Positions 37,821 to 48,436 of a DNA stretch of 64,000 bases are shown here, piece after piece. The position numbers and the translations under genes are program-made. Source of the DNA: Cerrena zonata (Eukaryota > Basidiomycota > Agaricomycetes > Polyporales > Cerrenaceae); NCBI GenBank assembly GCA_038087015.1, contig JASBNA010000037.1, positions 248,001 through 312,000 of the forward strand, given 5' to 3'. Positions within the stretch are counted from its first letter, which is position 1; the number at the start of each line of letters is the position of its first letter. A model generated the notes under the pieces. It did no database searches. It saw only the letters and a program-made list of their open reading frames with translations, and was not told where the DNA came from.

Positions 37821-38860
37821 TTAAACGTCAAGTAGAGCATCGACATCTTGTCGGACTGTCGCTAGTGAGAGAATGATTACGAAAGGGGTAACGATGGTTG
37901 GACTAGTATTTGGAGAGTCCGTTCGAAACAGATGACGTAGAACAGCGGGAATTGGCAGGTCGTTGTTGGAATAAAGCTGGGGAAAGAGCTGAAAGACACG
38001 AGGAGGAACATCCGAGATGTTTATCCGATATTGTATCTCATGGGCTCTGTAGGTCCGAGGGTCGTACAATATGAACACACGAATGCCATCTGAATCCTGT
38101 ATGATAATTTGAGTGTATATAATCTAGAAATAACCCATTAATTGGCACTCACTTTGGCATACGAAGTCGAACCATGTTGTAATGTACCCCATGCACTTGT
38201 AGGGGATTCATGTTAGCAACAGTGACAATACTCTGAGTCAACTTACAAGTAGGGCTCGGATCGTTCCACGGTATACGAGTACGGGCGTATAATTACGGAG
38301 AAAATACAATACGCGCCGTATTATTACATAAGCAATACGGAGCGTATTCGTATCCGATCTCCATTTATCCGTATCGTGCTCGTAAAAACGTCGTATTGTA
38401 CGTCGTACTGTATTCTCACCAAATTTGGAGTCACCTTCCAGCTGATCTTAAACATTGAGAAATTATCTAAACTATCTCCCGATGCTCTCAGGACCTTTTT
38501 ACAACTGAAATATATTCACCCAGATGTTCAAGCCTCCCAAGATGCTCTCGATAATCTTGTCCCGGCAATGCGGCACTGAAAGTCGCACGCCACATTATTT
38601 AAACGCTCTGGAGTCGCAGACAGCTCGCCAGCGACCGTAAAAACGCGTGCAGGTTCGGTTCGTATTCAATACGAAACGTAATTCATGCGTCTCGTACCCG
38701 TACCGCACCGGAACTTTCCGAAGCGTATACGATACGAGTCGTATTCTACATAAACGCGTTTGCACAGCGTTTATACGGTACGATTCCGAGCCCTACTTAC
38801 AAGACGTCTGACAAAACCCGGGCCGCAGTTGCTCTGCCACGTACCACCTGGTGTTTGCAT
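37821..38860 (-). CDS. Small unknown protein whose first intron hosts a MITE
   Basis: Exon 1 from ATG 38860 reads MQTPGGTWQSNCGPGFVRRL and ends at CTT|GTAAGT. Skipping the MITE and the rest of the intron to the CTACAAG acceptor gives CMGYITTWFDF. A third exon gives DSDGIRVFILYDPRTYRAHE and continues to the stop at 37821 (DVDALLDV). About 120 residues, no known domain. The donor lies within the MITE target-site duplication. Exon 2 can be read in two ways (donor GTATGC or GTGAGT). Confidence 0.45.
38250..38795. mobile_element. hAT-type MITE, 546 bp
   Basis: The ends are TAGGGCTCGGA-TCGT (left) and, read inward from the right, TAGGGCTCGGAATCGTACCG. It is flanked by the perfect 8-bp duplication CTTACAAG (38242-38249 and 38796-38803). 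Eight-base duplications and TA(G)GG-type ends fit the hAT superfamily. The interior is rich in GTATAC and CGTATT words with many short inverted copies. A 67-codon frame at 38376 (PDALRTFLQLKYIHPDV) may be a remnant; there is no transposase. Confidence 0.85.
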
Positions 38861-39143
38861 CAGAACATGTCTATAAATGGAAAGTGTCGTAGAACACTTT
38901 CTAAGTGCACGTTCTGGAACTCTCATATGGGCATGCGAGGCTCAGATTGTATGATATATAATTGGAACAAACATAATAAAAGACACAAAGATGGACAATA
39001 ATAACATGGGAGGCTTGGCCGATAGTTAATCAATGCCGATATTGGGGAACATCTCGTCCTCGAATAAACATATCAAACTAGAGCTGTAAAGCCTAGAGGG
39101 AATCATTCAAGTAAGTTACATATCGTCGTCAAGAAAGTCGATT

Positions 39144-39776
39144 TTACGTACCTTTTATATCTTCCTCAGGATTTGTGGCGAACATCTCACAGAGAAGAAG
39201 AGACTCTTCACTGTATTGTGAGAAATCCGGTTGGGATCCGAGATTGGTACTAGAGCCACTTTCGTCGCTATGGATGATGGATACCGAGTGGTCCTCATCT
39301 AAGGAAAACGCACTGATTGATGAAGCCTGGTTGCTCGTAGCTACGTCTGAGTCTGAGGGATGCATATCCGAGTCCACAGTTGTTGTGGAGGAGCCATCGG
39401 AGGGAATGACAGCAGTATCCAGGGGTCCCTCTCTGAGCCTGTAAATGACACTCTTTATGTCACTAGAAGCGAAATAATCAGATAATTTAGACAACAACGA
39501 CATGCGAGCCTACTCAGGATGCTTATTAAGCATATGGGATTTTATCCCTGACTCTTGGATTGTGACATGCTCACAGAGTTGGCACAAGTTCATCCTGATC
39601 GGAAGTTAATTCGAGAATTTATCATACTGCGGTTGGAGATCGACTCACAATCGAAGATATTTCCAATTGACATTGGGGTACTCCATCTCGAAGTGTTCCT
39701 TTGCCTTTTCGATTGAAGTAAAGGTTAATTCGCACTTTGGACACTCAACGGTTTTGCTGTTATAGTAGGAACGAGA
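39144..39776 (-). CDS. Two-finger C2H2-like protein, 5' exon not found
   Basis: After a TTTCTAG acceptor the first unit reads SRSYYNSKTVECPKCELTF with HFEMEY where the histidine pair is expected. The second unit is MNLCQLCEHVTIQESGIKSH plus MLNKHPE. The last exon (from 39503) is Ser/Asp-rich with an acidic end. No upstream ATG exists before the stop of the neighbouring F-box-like gene at 39885. Either a very short 5' exon was missed or this copy is decaying. Confidence 0.45.
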
Positions 39777-39884
39777 CTAGAAATCAAGTGCCTTAAGAGA
39801 GCAACTGCGGATTGAGGATATAATGGCTTACCTAATCGGAGGTGAAGTTGGTGAGAGTTTTAGCAAGAGATGATAGCTTCGGAG

Positions 39885-41270
39885 TCACACCTTATTCAGC
39901 CTTTTATATTTAGGTTTGATAAGCATTTCAGTGCCTATATACTTCTCCAATATGGAATAGAGGAGATTAGTTTGTCGTAGAAGTCGATGGAATGATGTAA
40001 CGAAAGTTTGTATGCGACAGCGGCTTTGGGTATTACCTCGCTGCGACGGTACGAATGGTGGCCGCACCGGGTTCGTTACTTGAGAGATAAGAACGTTCTC
40101 GAAACTTTCCATCGAGCTTTTTATATTGGTTGCCAATTTTTTTGTGTCCTTCCAGTAATGACTGAACATCTCAGGTAAGGCTGCGTGCTGAGTATCGACA
40201 TTTGCGCTTGAATTAGCATGGTGGAATAAGCAAAGGAGATGTAGGATCTTGGATACCGAAAGGGTTGTGTGCATAGTCGTCGAAAATGCGATACGTTCAA
40301 TGTCTTGGTTCTTGATTAGGGACAGTGTAGAGATGAGCTGTCTGCATTGATCAAGATTGAGAGTTGATAGAAATCGTGAAGCCTTGGTCAGTTTCTCCTG
40401 CTTCGAGACAACCGTCCCGCCAGGACAATTAAACCGTAGAGTAACACTATTTGTCATTTTGAAAGGTTGATAATGGCCCAGACGAGTCTCGCGTGCTGTC
40501 CTGAGTTCGAGAGACATGACATGAGTCGTCACATTTCGGAAAACTTGTAGTCGTGGGGATCGCTTGATTAGCTTGTGGATACAGATTTGTTGATGCTGCG
40601 TCCCAGACAACCTTCCCCACTGGTCTTTTCGTCTATCATCAGATCCTTGTGAGAGTCCGATGAGGTCAACAGCCAGTAGTCCAGGGCTAAATAATAGAGA
40701 AGCTTCGGTCGGAGTCAGAGGCCAACCTCCCGAATCAAGCTGAATGTGTTGGAGATTTGGGAATAATGATTTCCCCTGGATTTCTTTGGACATTAGAGCG
40801 ATTGTACGGATATCATCTTTTGAGTTGCTGCCTGCATAAATCAAATGTTTGACACGTTCACCCAGTGAAAGGAGGTGCTGCAGATGGCCCTCTTCGCCAT
40901 TCTGCGGCCGACAATATTAAAATCAACCCGTGGCGAGAATGAACTAACGAACCAATCTTTCGAACATGATCGAAAACGCATCCAACCCATGCTGCTCTTG
41001 CCATAATAACGTGGATGCATGTAATTGAAAGGCTTTGCATGTCCTTGCAGCCCTTGCCAATGTACGCAGTATCTTCTTCCTTTCGTCATCATCGAACTCT
41101 GGGTTCATACACTGAGGGTGTATGAAACTGAAAATAAGGGACAAAACCTCCTGGATGTTCAATACTCTATGAACTGGAGACTCCGGACGCAAGTCGTTTC
41201 CTGGGATCCCGATACTGCAAGGTTTGTTCATGTGGAGATTGTGTTGTATGGTAGATGAGTGAGACATCAT
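39885..41270 (-). CDS. F-box-like protein, copy C
   Basis: The start is ATG 41270 (MMSHSSTIQHNLHMNK). The F-box-like segment is VHRVLNIQEVLSLIFSFIHP, followed by LRTLARAARTCKAFQ. After an intron near 40950-40880 the frame continues through GERVKHLIYAGSNSKDDIR, LFPNLQHIQL, WPLTPTEASLLFSPGLL, WGRLSGTQHQQICIHKL and a longer C-terminal region ending KYKRLNKV at 39885. It is the most complete copy of the family here and guides the others. Presumed SCF adaptor; substrate unknown. Confidence 0.65.
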
Positions 41271-44238
41271 GATGCGGTATTGAGCGAGAGAGTAGAGCAT
41301 ATTGCAGGTTATACTTATACAAGTACCGCCATGATAGCAGAGAAGAGACACCGACTTGCACTTGAGGGGATGCGGAAGCATCATAAGTTTGTAAATTTTA
41401 TGAACAGCCTTTGGCTTCGATACCCAGATGTAAGTGGTACAGGATGCCAGAGTAAGATACATTAATGAAACCACAGGCTGGGGGGCGGTAGGGCTGTGGG
41501 ACTTCGTCAAAACCAAAAACCTACTACTAGAGTCAGTAGGAATATACAAGCGCTGAGCTCTCCATTTCAAAATTTCATCTTTTGGTCTGCTTGTGCTTGC
41601 TTGCCTTTGTTTGTGGCTTCTCATGTCGGATTCATGGAAGCTTCAAAAGTATTTATTTCAGCCTTGAAAAACAGTAACTTCGAATGTCACTCAAGGAGGC
41701 TAACTTGAAGGCTGAATATTGAATGCTGACGGCGTGAGGCCGGGTTCTCGGTTTGTTTAGCATCATAGGGTCGACGAGCCGTACAAAGCTTCAAGCTTCA
41801 AGCGTACAGCCGCTTTGTCGAGTACATAAGAACCGCGACAGTCAGCAAGGCGATACTAACAGCATTTACCAATTGCATCATGGCACCAGTACAGTACGTA
41901 TATCTCCGGATCTCGACACTTCCAACTTCAGACTTCAGCTAACAAAGCTTCGCTGAAATCGTGCAGTGAAATCGATGATATTGTATCTGCGGGAAAGCAC
42001 ATGAATGGTAAGCTTTCTAAACCTGCAATAGTACCTCCGACTCGGACTAAAAGAGTGCTTGAATGCCGCGTCTGAAATAGACTTTCTACAAGTACTCACA
42101 TAGGTCCATGACGGGCCCCTGAAACCCATATTCGGAGGGCTAGGGCATCGTATAACCGCCCTTGGCTGTTATTTTTGGCATGTCCCGTGAGTTCCGATGT
42201 GTTTTTACACATCGACTGTATATATGTATATGGGGTTTCAGGTTGTCACTTCACTGCCACTGGCCCCAGGTCCCGAGTACCTTCGCTGCCAACGTTCCTT
42301 CCGACATGAACACACCGTCTTACAATTTACCTGGGGGAATAACATCGAAATCGATCCTTATACGGGATCTTAACCTGCACTACCTCGATCAGGGCATCTT
42401 TCCCATCCACTCCTTCTCCTCCTACATGGCTTCCCTGAGCTCTCATACTCATGGAGGAAGCTATTACTGCCTCGGCTGCGTTTCGAAGAAAAGACAGGGT
42501 TCCGGGGAGGAGAATAAGATACGACATGTATGCAGGAATGCTTGAGTGGAAGAATGTCTTTCCTAAAACTCGTCAGATAACCTTCAAAAAGGTCAATGAG
42601 AAGTCATCCACCAAATGCTCTGGAACTCCTACGATTGGCTAACGGTAAACGTTCACCTCCCCATGAATTACTAAAAGAAGCCAACGACAATATGGCCAGC
42701 ATATCAACCCTTTCTTTTCGCACCTCTCGCTCTAGTAAGGCCGTCCACTGTAGTTGAGATCAGAAGCGAAACGGCTTCGTGCTGATCTTCAGAAAGGGTG
42801 GTGACCCTGAGAAAACCTGCTAATAACGGAGTAGAAATACATATCATCGAAGTTAGATCGTTGGACTTTAGGCATATAAGAGAGAACGTACCGGTATAGC
42901 ACTTGTTTTAGGATCCACTTTTACGTCCCCCAGAGTCGAGCCTTATATCATCACACCGATATGGCACAAATCTGAGCGGAATAGGCTCTTCTCCTGATAC
43001 ATGCGAGAGTAAGTATACCTGATATTGTTATCTAAGTTTTGCGACCTGATATCGAACAGAGTCCACTTCAGAGACTCCTCTAAAGGGGACGTCAGATCGA
43101 TATCAGGTCTGGATAAAGACTTCGAGGCGGGAAGTGGTAGACAGGACCATTCAGCTGGATCCATGTCTTATACCTGAGGGGTTGCACTTGAGCATAGGTT
43201 GGCATCGAAGTATGGAGGCATGAAGAGGCTGGGAAGCTTAGAGCACAGGTACCCAAGTAAAGCGAAGGGTACATAGTTGAAGGTCAATGATTGGCACTAG
43301 TCTGTGGCGGGAGGGTATTCTTACCGACCGGCAATTGCCGAATCACTTAGATACCGGTTGAGCGGGTCAAACCAGGATCGACGCAAGCAAATTTGACACC
43401 ATTATCTTATTCAAAATGTCATGGCTGTACGCACGTAAACCATGCAAAGTTCAACTTATCGCGATGTACTCGTCTTGTCATCTGTCGTATGTTGAACCTC
43501 AACAAATGTGGCGGTGATGAGACCGTGTGCTTTCTGCAAAGTCCTCCCGACAGGTCAGTACCAAACGGCGTCATGGCTCTCTCACTATATCTGCGGCATT
43601 CCTCAGAATAACTCAAGATTACGTCGACAATCTCAGTACGTAACTACGTTCTATTCACTCATGCATCTTGCCCATGAACGCTTAGTCTACTTACACTCAG
43701 AGTTCAATACCTCATGATGCGTCTTGAAACCCTCAAGATGATGTCGCATCATTTCGCATCATCTTGAACCCTGTCTTGTCTTGTCTTGATAGCTTCCGTG
43801 TTACTTCTACTGCTGCGGTGGTAGTGATCCCGTCTTGCGGACCAGCCCAACGCTGGTCACGCAACACCTCAAGATAAGATGGTACTTTTTCATATGTAAC
43901 TCTTGCGGGACAGGGGGAATATGGGCGTGTGTCTATATTTAGCCTGGTAAGTGTACCAAGATTTCCTCCCTGCGGGAAACCAAGGTCTTAATTCAAGACA
44001 GGAATGACGTGTTTTGCAACGTTCACCCAAAAGAATCGAGATCCTATCACTACGCCTATCAGAACGCTCCTCAAACGCTAACACACAGACATGTGTAGCA
44101 ACTTGCAAAACTACGTTCGTTTTCCAATTATGCAGTTGTGAGCCTCAGTCTTCCATACCCAGATATAAAGCATCACACTCATACACGTTCCTACATCCTC
44201 ATACTTCACTTCGTCGTTGTCCCTCTATAATAATTACA
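41271..44238. other. No gene confidently recognised
   Basis: Frames at 42162-42545 (+), 42943-43164 (-) and 43393-43611 (+) lack motifs and splice support. Nothing else is clear. Confidence 0.4.
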
Positions 44239-44455
44239 ATGTGCCGAACTTCGCCCAGACGTTGATACTCGAACCATCCCTACCAGTGCGGCAACGCAAT
44301 CAAATGCCCTTGCTGTTCCGCAAAGCTGACAGGGATGAAAGAGGATAATGATAATCACTTCTAATCGAAGTTTCCGCTGGTGCGAACTCTGCAATTATTA
44401 TACCATCCAACAATCAAACCTGAATAGACACATCAGGAGACTCCATAAAACTTAG
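44239..44455 (+). pseudogene. Broken copy of the 36.4 kb C2H2 gene
   Basis: After MCRTSPR an in-frame stop occurs. Then HPYQCGNAIKCPCCSAKLTG is followed by an early stop where the histidine pair should be. Finger 2 is intact (CELCNYYTIQQSNLNRHIRR then LH) and ends in a stop at 44453. About 40 codons of finger 1 and the intron are deleted relative to the 36.4 kb gene. A TATAATA box precedes it. Confidence 0.7.
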
Positions 44456-44944
44456 TAGGCCTTTCTTCCGGGTTTCTCAATTTCTGTCTAAGCCATCTTT
44501 CAGAACCCCAACCTCCAAGTCTAGTAATTCCAAATATTTTCGCTCGAGTGCTGTCACGGTCGACGACTTCGAGTCTCGACTCGCAGTGACTCAAGATAGT
44601 GATGTATTTATGACTTCCTTATATTCATATCCGTTGCGGAATATTGCGTCGTGTATCAAATCTGCGGATCTCACCATTCTTGAGGACTTGGGGTGTTTTG
44701 ATGCTCCGAATTTATATTCACAAGACTGCAAATCCTGTTATGTTCACTCGCAACTATAGCCTTCAGTATGGGCCATATGAGTCATTGCATAACAGAGGTT
44801 TCAGTCACCTTGAATAGAACGTCACTTATGGACCTATGTTTCAATTTTGATGTGCCATTATCGCTTAGTAGTGAATTCTCGTATTCTACATTCTAGCCAT
44901 ATTTATGTGCTTGCCCCAGCATATCGTACAATTAGATACGAACA

Positions 44945-45379
44945 TCATCGCAAATACAACCAGATCATTGCCGAGTAGGCCGAACCGTATGCGTAGGAGA
45001 ACGGGAGACGAAATTCCATAGAAATGCATGTTTGCACAAGAGAGAAGGTCTCCATTGATTTTGTGAGATGTTTCAGACTCAGAACTTTGGACGGCGATAA
45101 ACTGCTGATATTTGACTTGTAATTATCCAGATTAAGGAAGGATAGATCCTCTGTTCGAGAGAGGTTTCCTAGCCACTCAGGGTTCAAATCTACGGTTCCT
45201 TGGTGGTACGTGGCACAAATGGATCTCGCCCAGCACTCATTGCTGAGCAAGAGTTCTGGCTTCGATGCCACATCTAGATTGAAATGTTGGCTCCGTGTGG
45301 TTTTTGAGGAAATGGGACACCGGATGTTCTCCAGGTTCGAGGAGCGCTTCCTAAGGAGATGGATGCAGAGCTGCTGTTG
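44945..45379 (-). pseudogene. F-box-like copy D, 3' part, left of element 2
   Basis: It reads QQLCIHLLRKRSSNLENIR and onward, matching the region after WGRLS..Q in copies A-C. It begins exactly at the element 2 junction. Its 5' part is at 63734-64000. Joining the two sides with one copy of the 7-bp duplication gives LSKM-QQQQ-LCIH, the same length as LSRK-QQVQ-LCAH in copy A. Confidence 0.8.
45373..45379. repeat. Target-site duplication of element 2, left copy
   Basis: GCTGTTG, identical to 63734-63740 at the right end. Confidence 0.85.
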
Positions 45380-46540
45380 CACACCTTTCAGTCAATACGG
45401 AGTTAGTATATAGTATGAGATAGGGCGCCGACGTTACCTATATATAGTATGAGATTGTCGAGCTCGAAGATACCGTGTGTACGTGCTGTGAGACTGAGAT
45501 AGCCCATCTCAACGTGAGGGAGAATAACTCAATGCGAGTATTAGATGGCCTATCTGACATTGAGGTGGGGGGAGGGGTGAGGTATGTGAGGTATTGAGAT
45601 TGTGGATCTGGAGCTGAAAGCCAGAGGGCGCAGGAAATATCGAGATGGGCAATCTCAAACGATCAAAAGGCGGTGCGGAGATCTCAAGGTGGTCAACCTC
45701 TAGTGGAGGGTAAGAAGGTGGGTGATAGCTGGATGGTCGGTCTAGAGCTGAGAGACAGGAGGGCGGGGTGGTAGCCCGAGATAGATAGTCTGGGCGCGAG
45801 AATGATGCTGGTGGACTGTTCGAGATGGGCAATCTTGAAGTAGTGTTGGCGGGACGGACCATCTGGTAAGGGGACGGGACCTGGGATCGAGTCTTGGATG
45901 GGGTATCTGAGAGAGGGGTTGAAAAAGGGGTATTATGCGATTTGTTTTGGACTTTGTCAGGCAAGTTAGTGAGTATCTGGAAGTGCTGTGGAGACGTATG
46001 AGGGTAGACAATGTGTATGAAAAATGTGAAATGATTTCAAATGGTCTCTGATGCAATGCTGACTTGATATAAGCCCGAAATGAATAGTTTTGACTTTGGG
46101 GGGTCGAGGAGAAGAAAGGCTAAAATACGCTAGAGCACGGTTCACGGTATAAAATTAGTATCTGTGGGGAGCGTTGCACATATACAAATAGGGTATGGAC
46201 ACCGTGTTTCATACCGGCATAATTTGGGTGCTGTGGATGTCTCGCGCGCCGCAAATGAAAGTGGGTTCAAATGATCCAAAACCTCGTCATAGAGGGGGGG
46301 GGAGGTATTCTAACGGTATAAAAAAAAAGAGAAGGGAAAATATTGTCTTTATCCCGTCGAGAAGATCGCGCATGGCGCCGGGCGCTGCAGAAACACGAGG
46401 ATGACAGATTGTAAAAGTGGACTACAACGTAGCAAAAGATGTGTCAGTGGAAGGAAATGGCTGATAATGTTATATGCACTGGACATACATATTGGCTTAC
46501 TGTTTGGTTTTGCATGAAAGAACGTGCGCCGCAACTGCGA
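45380..46540 (+). repeat. Element 2 left terminal inverted repeat
   Basis: Nearly identical to 62645-63733 inverted, except between about 45500 and 45740, where the palindrome array lies. The inner limit is approximate: similarity fades after GTGCGCCG near 46530. Confidence 0.88.
45497..45835. repeat. Element 2 left subterminal 13-bp palindromes
   Basis: AGAT-N-GGC-N-ATCT type sites, in either orientation, at 45497-45509, 45543-45555, 45643-45655 and 45823-45835. A weaker one is at 45597-45609. Same architecture as the AGTC-N-GGC-N-GACT sites of element 1. Confidence 0.78.
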
Positions 46541-47278
46541 TCCAATCGAACAATGGTCAATGTGCACTCAAAACTCACACATAGCAACAACCTCAATTAT
46601 ATATATAGATAGAAAGAAAGAGAACTCGACTAAATTAGTGGTATGAAAGCGTAAAGGCATTACTTGATGTAATGAGAGATGTCGCGCACCATCAATTGCA
46701 TTGTAAATGAGGCATAGTAAAGACGAGCTTGAAAAGGGTAAGTAAGGCTCTAGAGGGATTATATACTACGACGTCATATCACCTTGATGTATGCAGTACA
46801 CATTGAGCAGTCCTATACACTCAGGCGTTTCTAAGGGGACGAGGCACCTGAGTGATTGGGATAAGACGATGCATTAGTAACATCATTTCAAATGAGTGTT
46901 AGAGGAATATGAGACGTTATGGGTTAAAAACGCGTCTGTTACAGATACCGTCGAGCTATAAATTTGGTGCGCGCAGCAAGTAAGCTCAGATTAATAGGAG
47001 ATCGACAAACTGAATAACTCAGCAGGAGTTTATTATAAATTTTCTTTAGAGACTACCATAGTGCTTTATTTCATAGGAATAGCATCTATCCGTTGGAGTT
47101 AGTGCGAAAATGCCCACGGCGCGCGAGAGCGACCGGTGTCACGCTGAAAAGTATTGATAATCTCCTGGGGGTATTCTGAGAAGAGTATGGCTCAGAACGA
47201 AATACCAAGACGTCATGTAATTGAAATGCTACATAGTACAATTTCACGCTCAATATATCTATTTGCGGGAGAGATGCA
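46541..47278. other. Internal non-coding stretch of element 2
   Basis: No gene or repeat recognised between the left inverted repeat and gene 1. It contains an A/T-rich ATATATAGATAG tract near 46600 and a GCGCGC word near 46970. Confidence 0.5.
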
Positions 47279-48231
47279 TCATAACTTCTTCTCCAACTCT
47301 GTAATGGCCTGACATAAAGCAGCCGCACGGAGAGTCCAATTGACCCAATCCTGAAGATGAGCAGGCCCAGTCGGGTGTGGTGGGGAACTCCCAGGTGAGA
47401 CTGGGAATGAGCGAGATTGGGGAGCAGAGAGCGTGCGCTGGACTTGGAATGGTGGGAGTAGCGCAGGCGGCTGCTGTAGCTGAGCGGACGCCTCAGTGAA
47501 GGATTGAGAATTTGCTTGAGGTGTGGGAGATGACGATGCATGAACGTGCTGCGGTGAATTTCTCACTGGAGCAGCAGCAGCAGCAGCAAGCGATAGGTTG
47601 AAAGTGTGATGAGGACTACGGTCCACGCGTGAGGATGATGCTTGCGGGATAGATGAATGTTGTGGTTGGAGAGGAGGGGTAGCTGGAGCTCTTTCACCTC
47701 CAGATGGAGGTCGCTGCGTAGCGGCAATTGTTGTGCCAGCACGGACAGAGCTTGCAGGTGGACCACTACGAGGACGACTTTGTCTGTAAGGGAGAGCAAG
47801 AACACCCATTAGGTTGGGATTCTGATCCCCAGACGGATTAACAAGGGGTTCCCCAGGCTTTAATTGCTTAGGGAAAATCAGCAAAGTGCCCCAATCTAAA
47901 GGGAGATCCATCAAACCTTGGAAGGGCGATCTGAGCTAGCTCGAGGAGAGCGCACTGGCTTCGATGGGCCAGCATCTATTGGGGAGAAGAGTTAGTGGCT
48001 GAACTTGCCGGAGATAGTTTGCAGACCTGGAGGAATTGAGGAGCTTGCCGTTGGTGTTATGACAGAGACTCGACGAGTCATTTCCTTTGGCTTATCATGG
48101 TCCCTCAGATAAACGGTCCCAATTCCTAGAGCAGAAGAACGGCTACGTAGATCACGTACAGCAGTAATTACAGCCGGATCATCCTCTTCAACTGGAGGAG
48201 GTCTTGTTGACTTCGCTTTCTTGGGTGCCAT
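47279..48231 (-). CDS. Element 2 gene 1: Pro/Ser/Gln-rich protein
   Basis: The start is ATG 48231 (MAPKKAKSTRPPPVEEDDPAV). The first exon ends SSSIPP, followed by an intron with GTCTGC or GCAAGT donors, then a short exon (DAGPSKPVRSPRASSDRPSK). The last exon carries PGEPLVNPSGDQN, long Pro/Ser/Gln runs, an alanine run (LSLAAAAAAP), and a short hydrophobic C-terminal helix (LQDWVNWTLRAAALCQAITE). Disordered for most of its length. Same position and strand as gene 1 of element 1, without recognisable sequence similarity. Intron borders are uncertain. Confidence 0.5.
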
Positions 48232-48436
48232 ATGGACAGGTGAGTGCAATAAGGAGGATATTGGGTGGTCAGTTGCAAGGCGCGGGGCTACTTAGGTGGT
48301 CAATGCGTGAGCATATGAGACGAGACTGTCACCACAGGTCACAGTCTCACGGTGCAGCCCAACTCAAACGTCAGTCAGACAAGTTAAAGCTACTATAAAA
48401 ACGACATCTCTTACTCTACTCAAAAATATTCAAACA
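48232..48436. promoter_or_regulatory. Divergent promoter interval between genes 1 and 2 of element 2
   Basis: It contains a perfect inverted repeat GAGACTGT (48322-48329) and ACAGTCTC (48341-48348) around an 11-nt centre. A TATAAAA box (about 48394) lies 40 bp before the gene 2 start. The palindrome is a candidate operator for a dimeric protein. Confidence 0.5.

Noticed and set aside
42162..42545. 127-codon plus-strand frame
   Set aside because: No domain, no relative in the window, and no supporting promoter or intron signals.
1986..48231. Sequence homology between gene 1 of element 1 and gene 1 of element 2
   Set aside because: Only position, strand and Pro/Ser richness agree; no alignable block was found.
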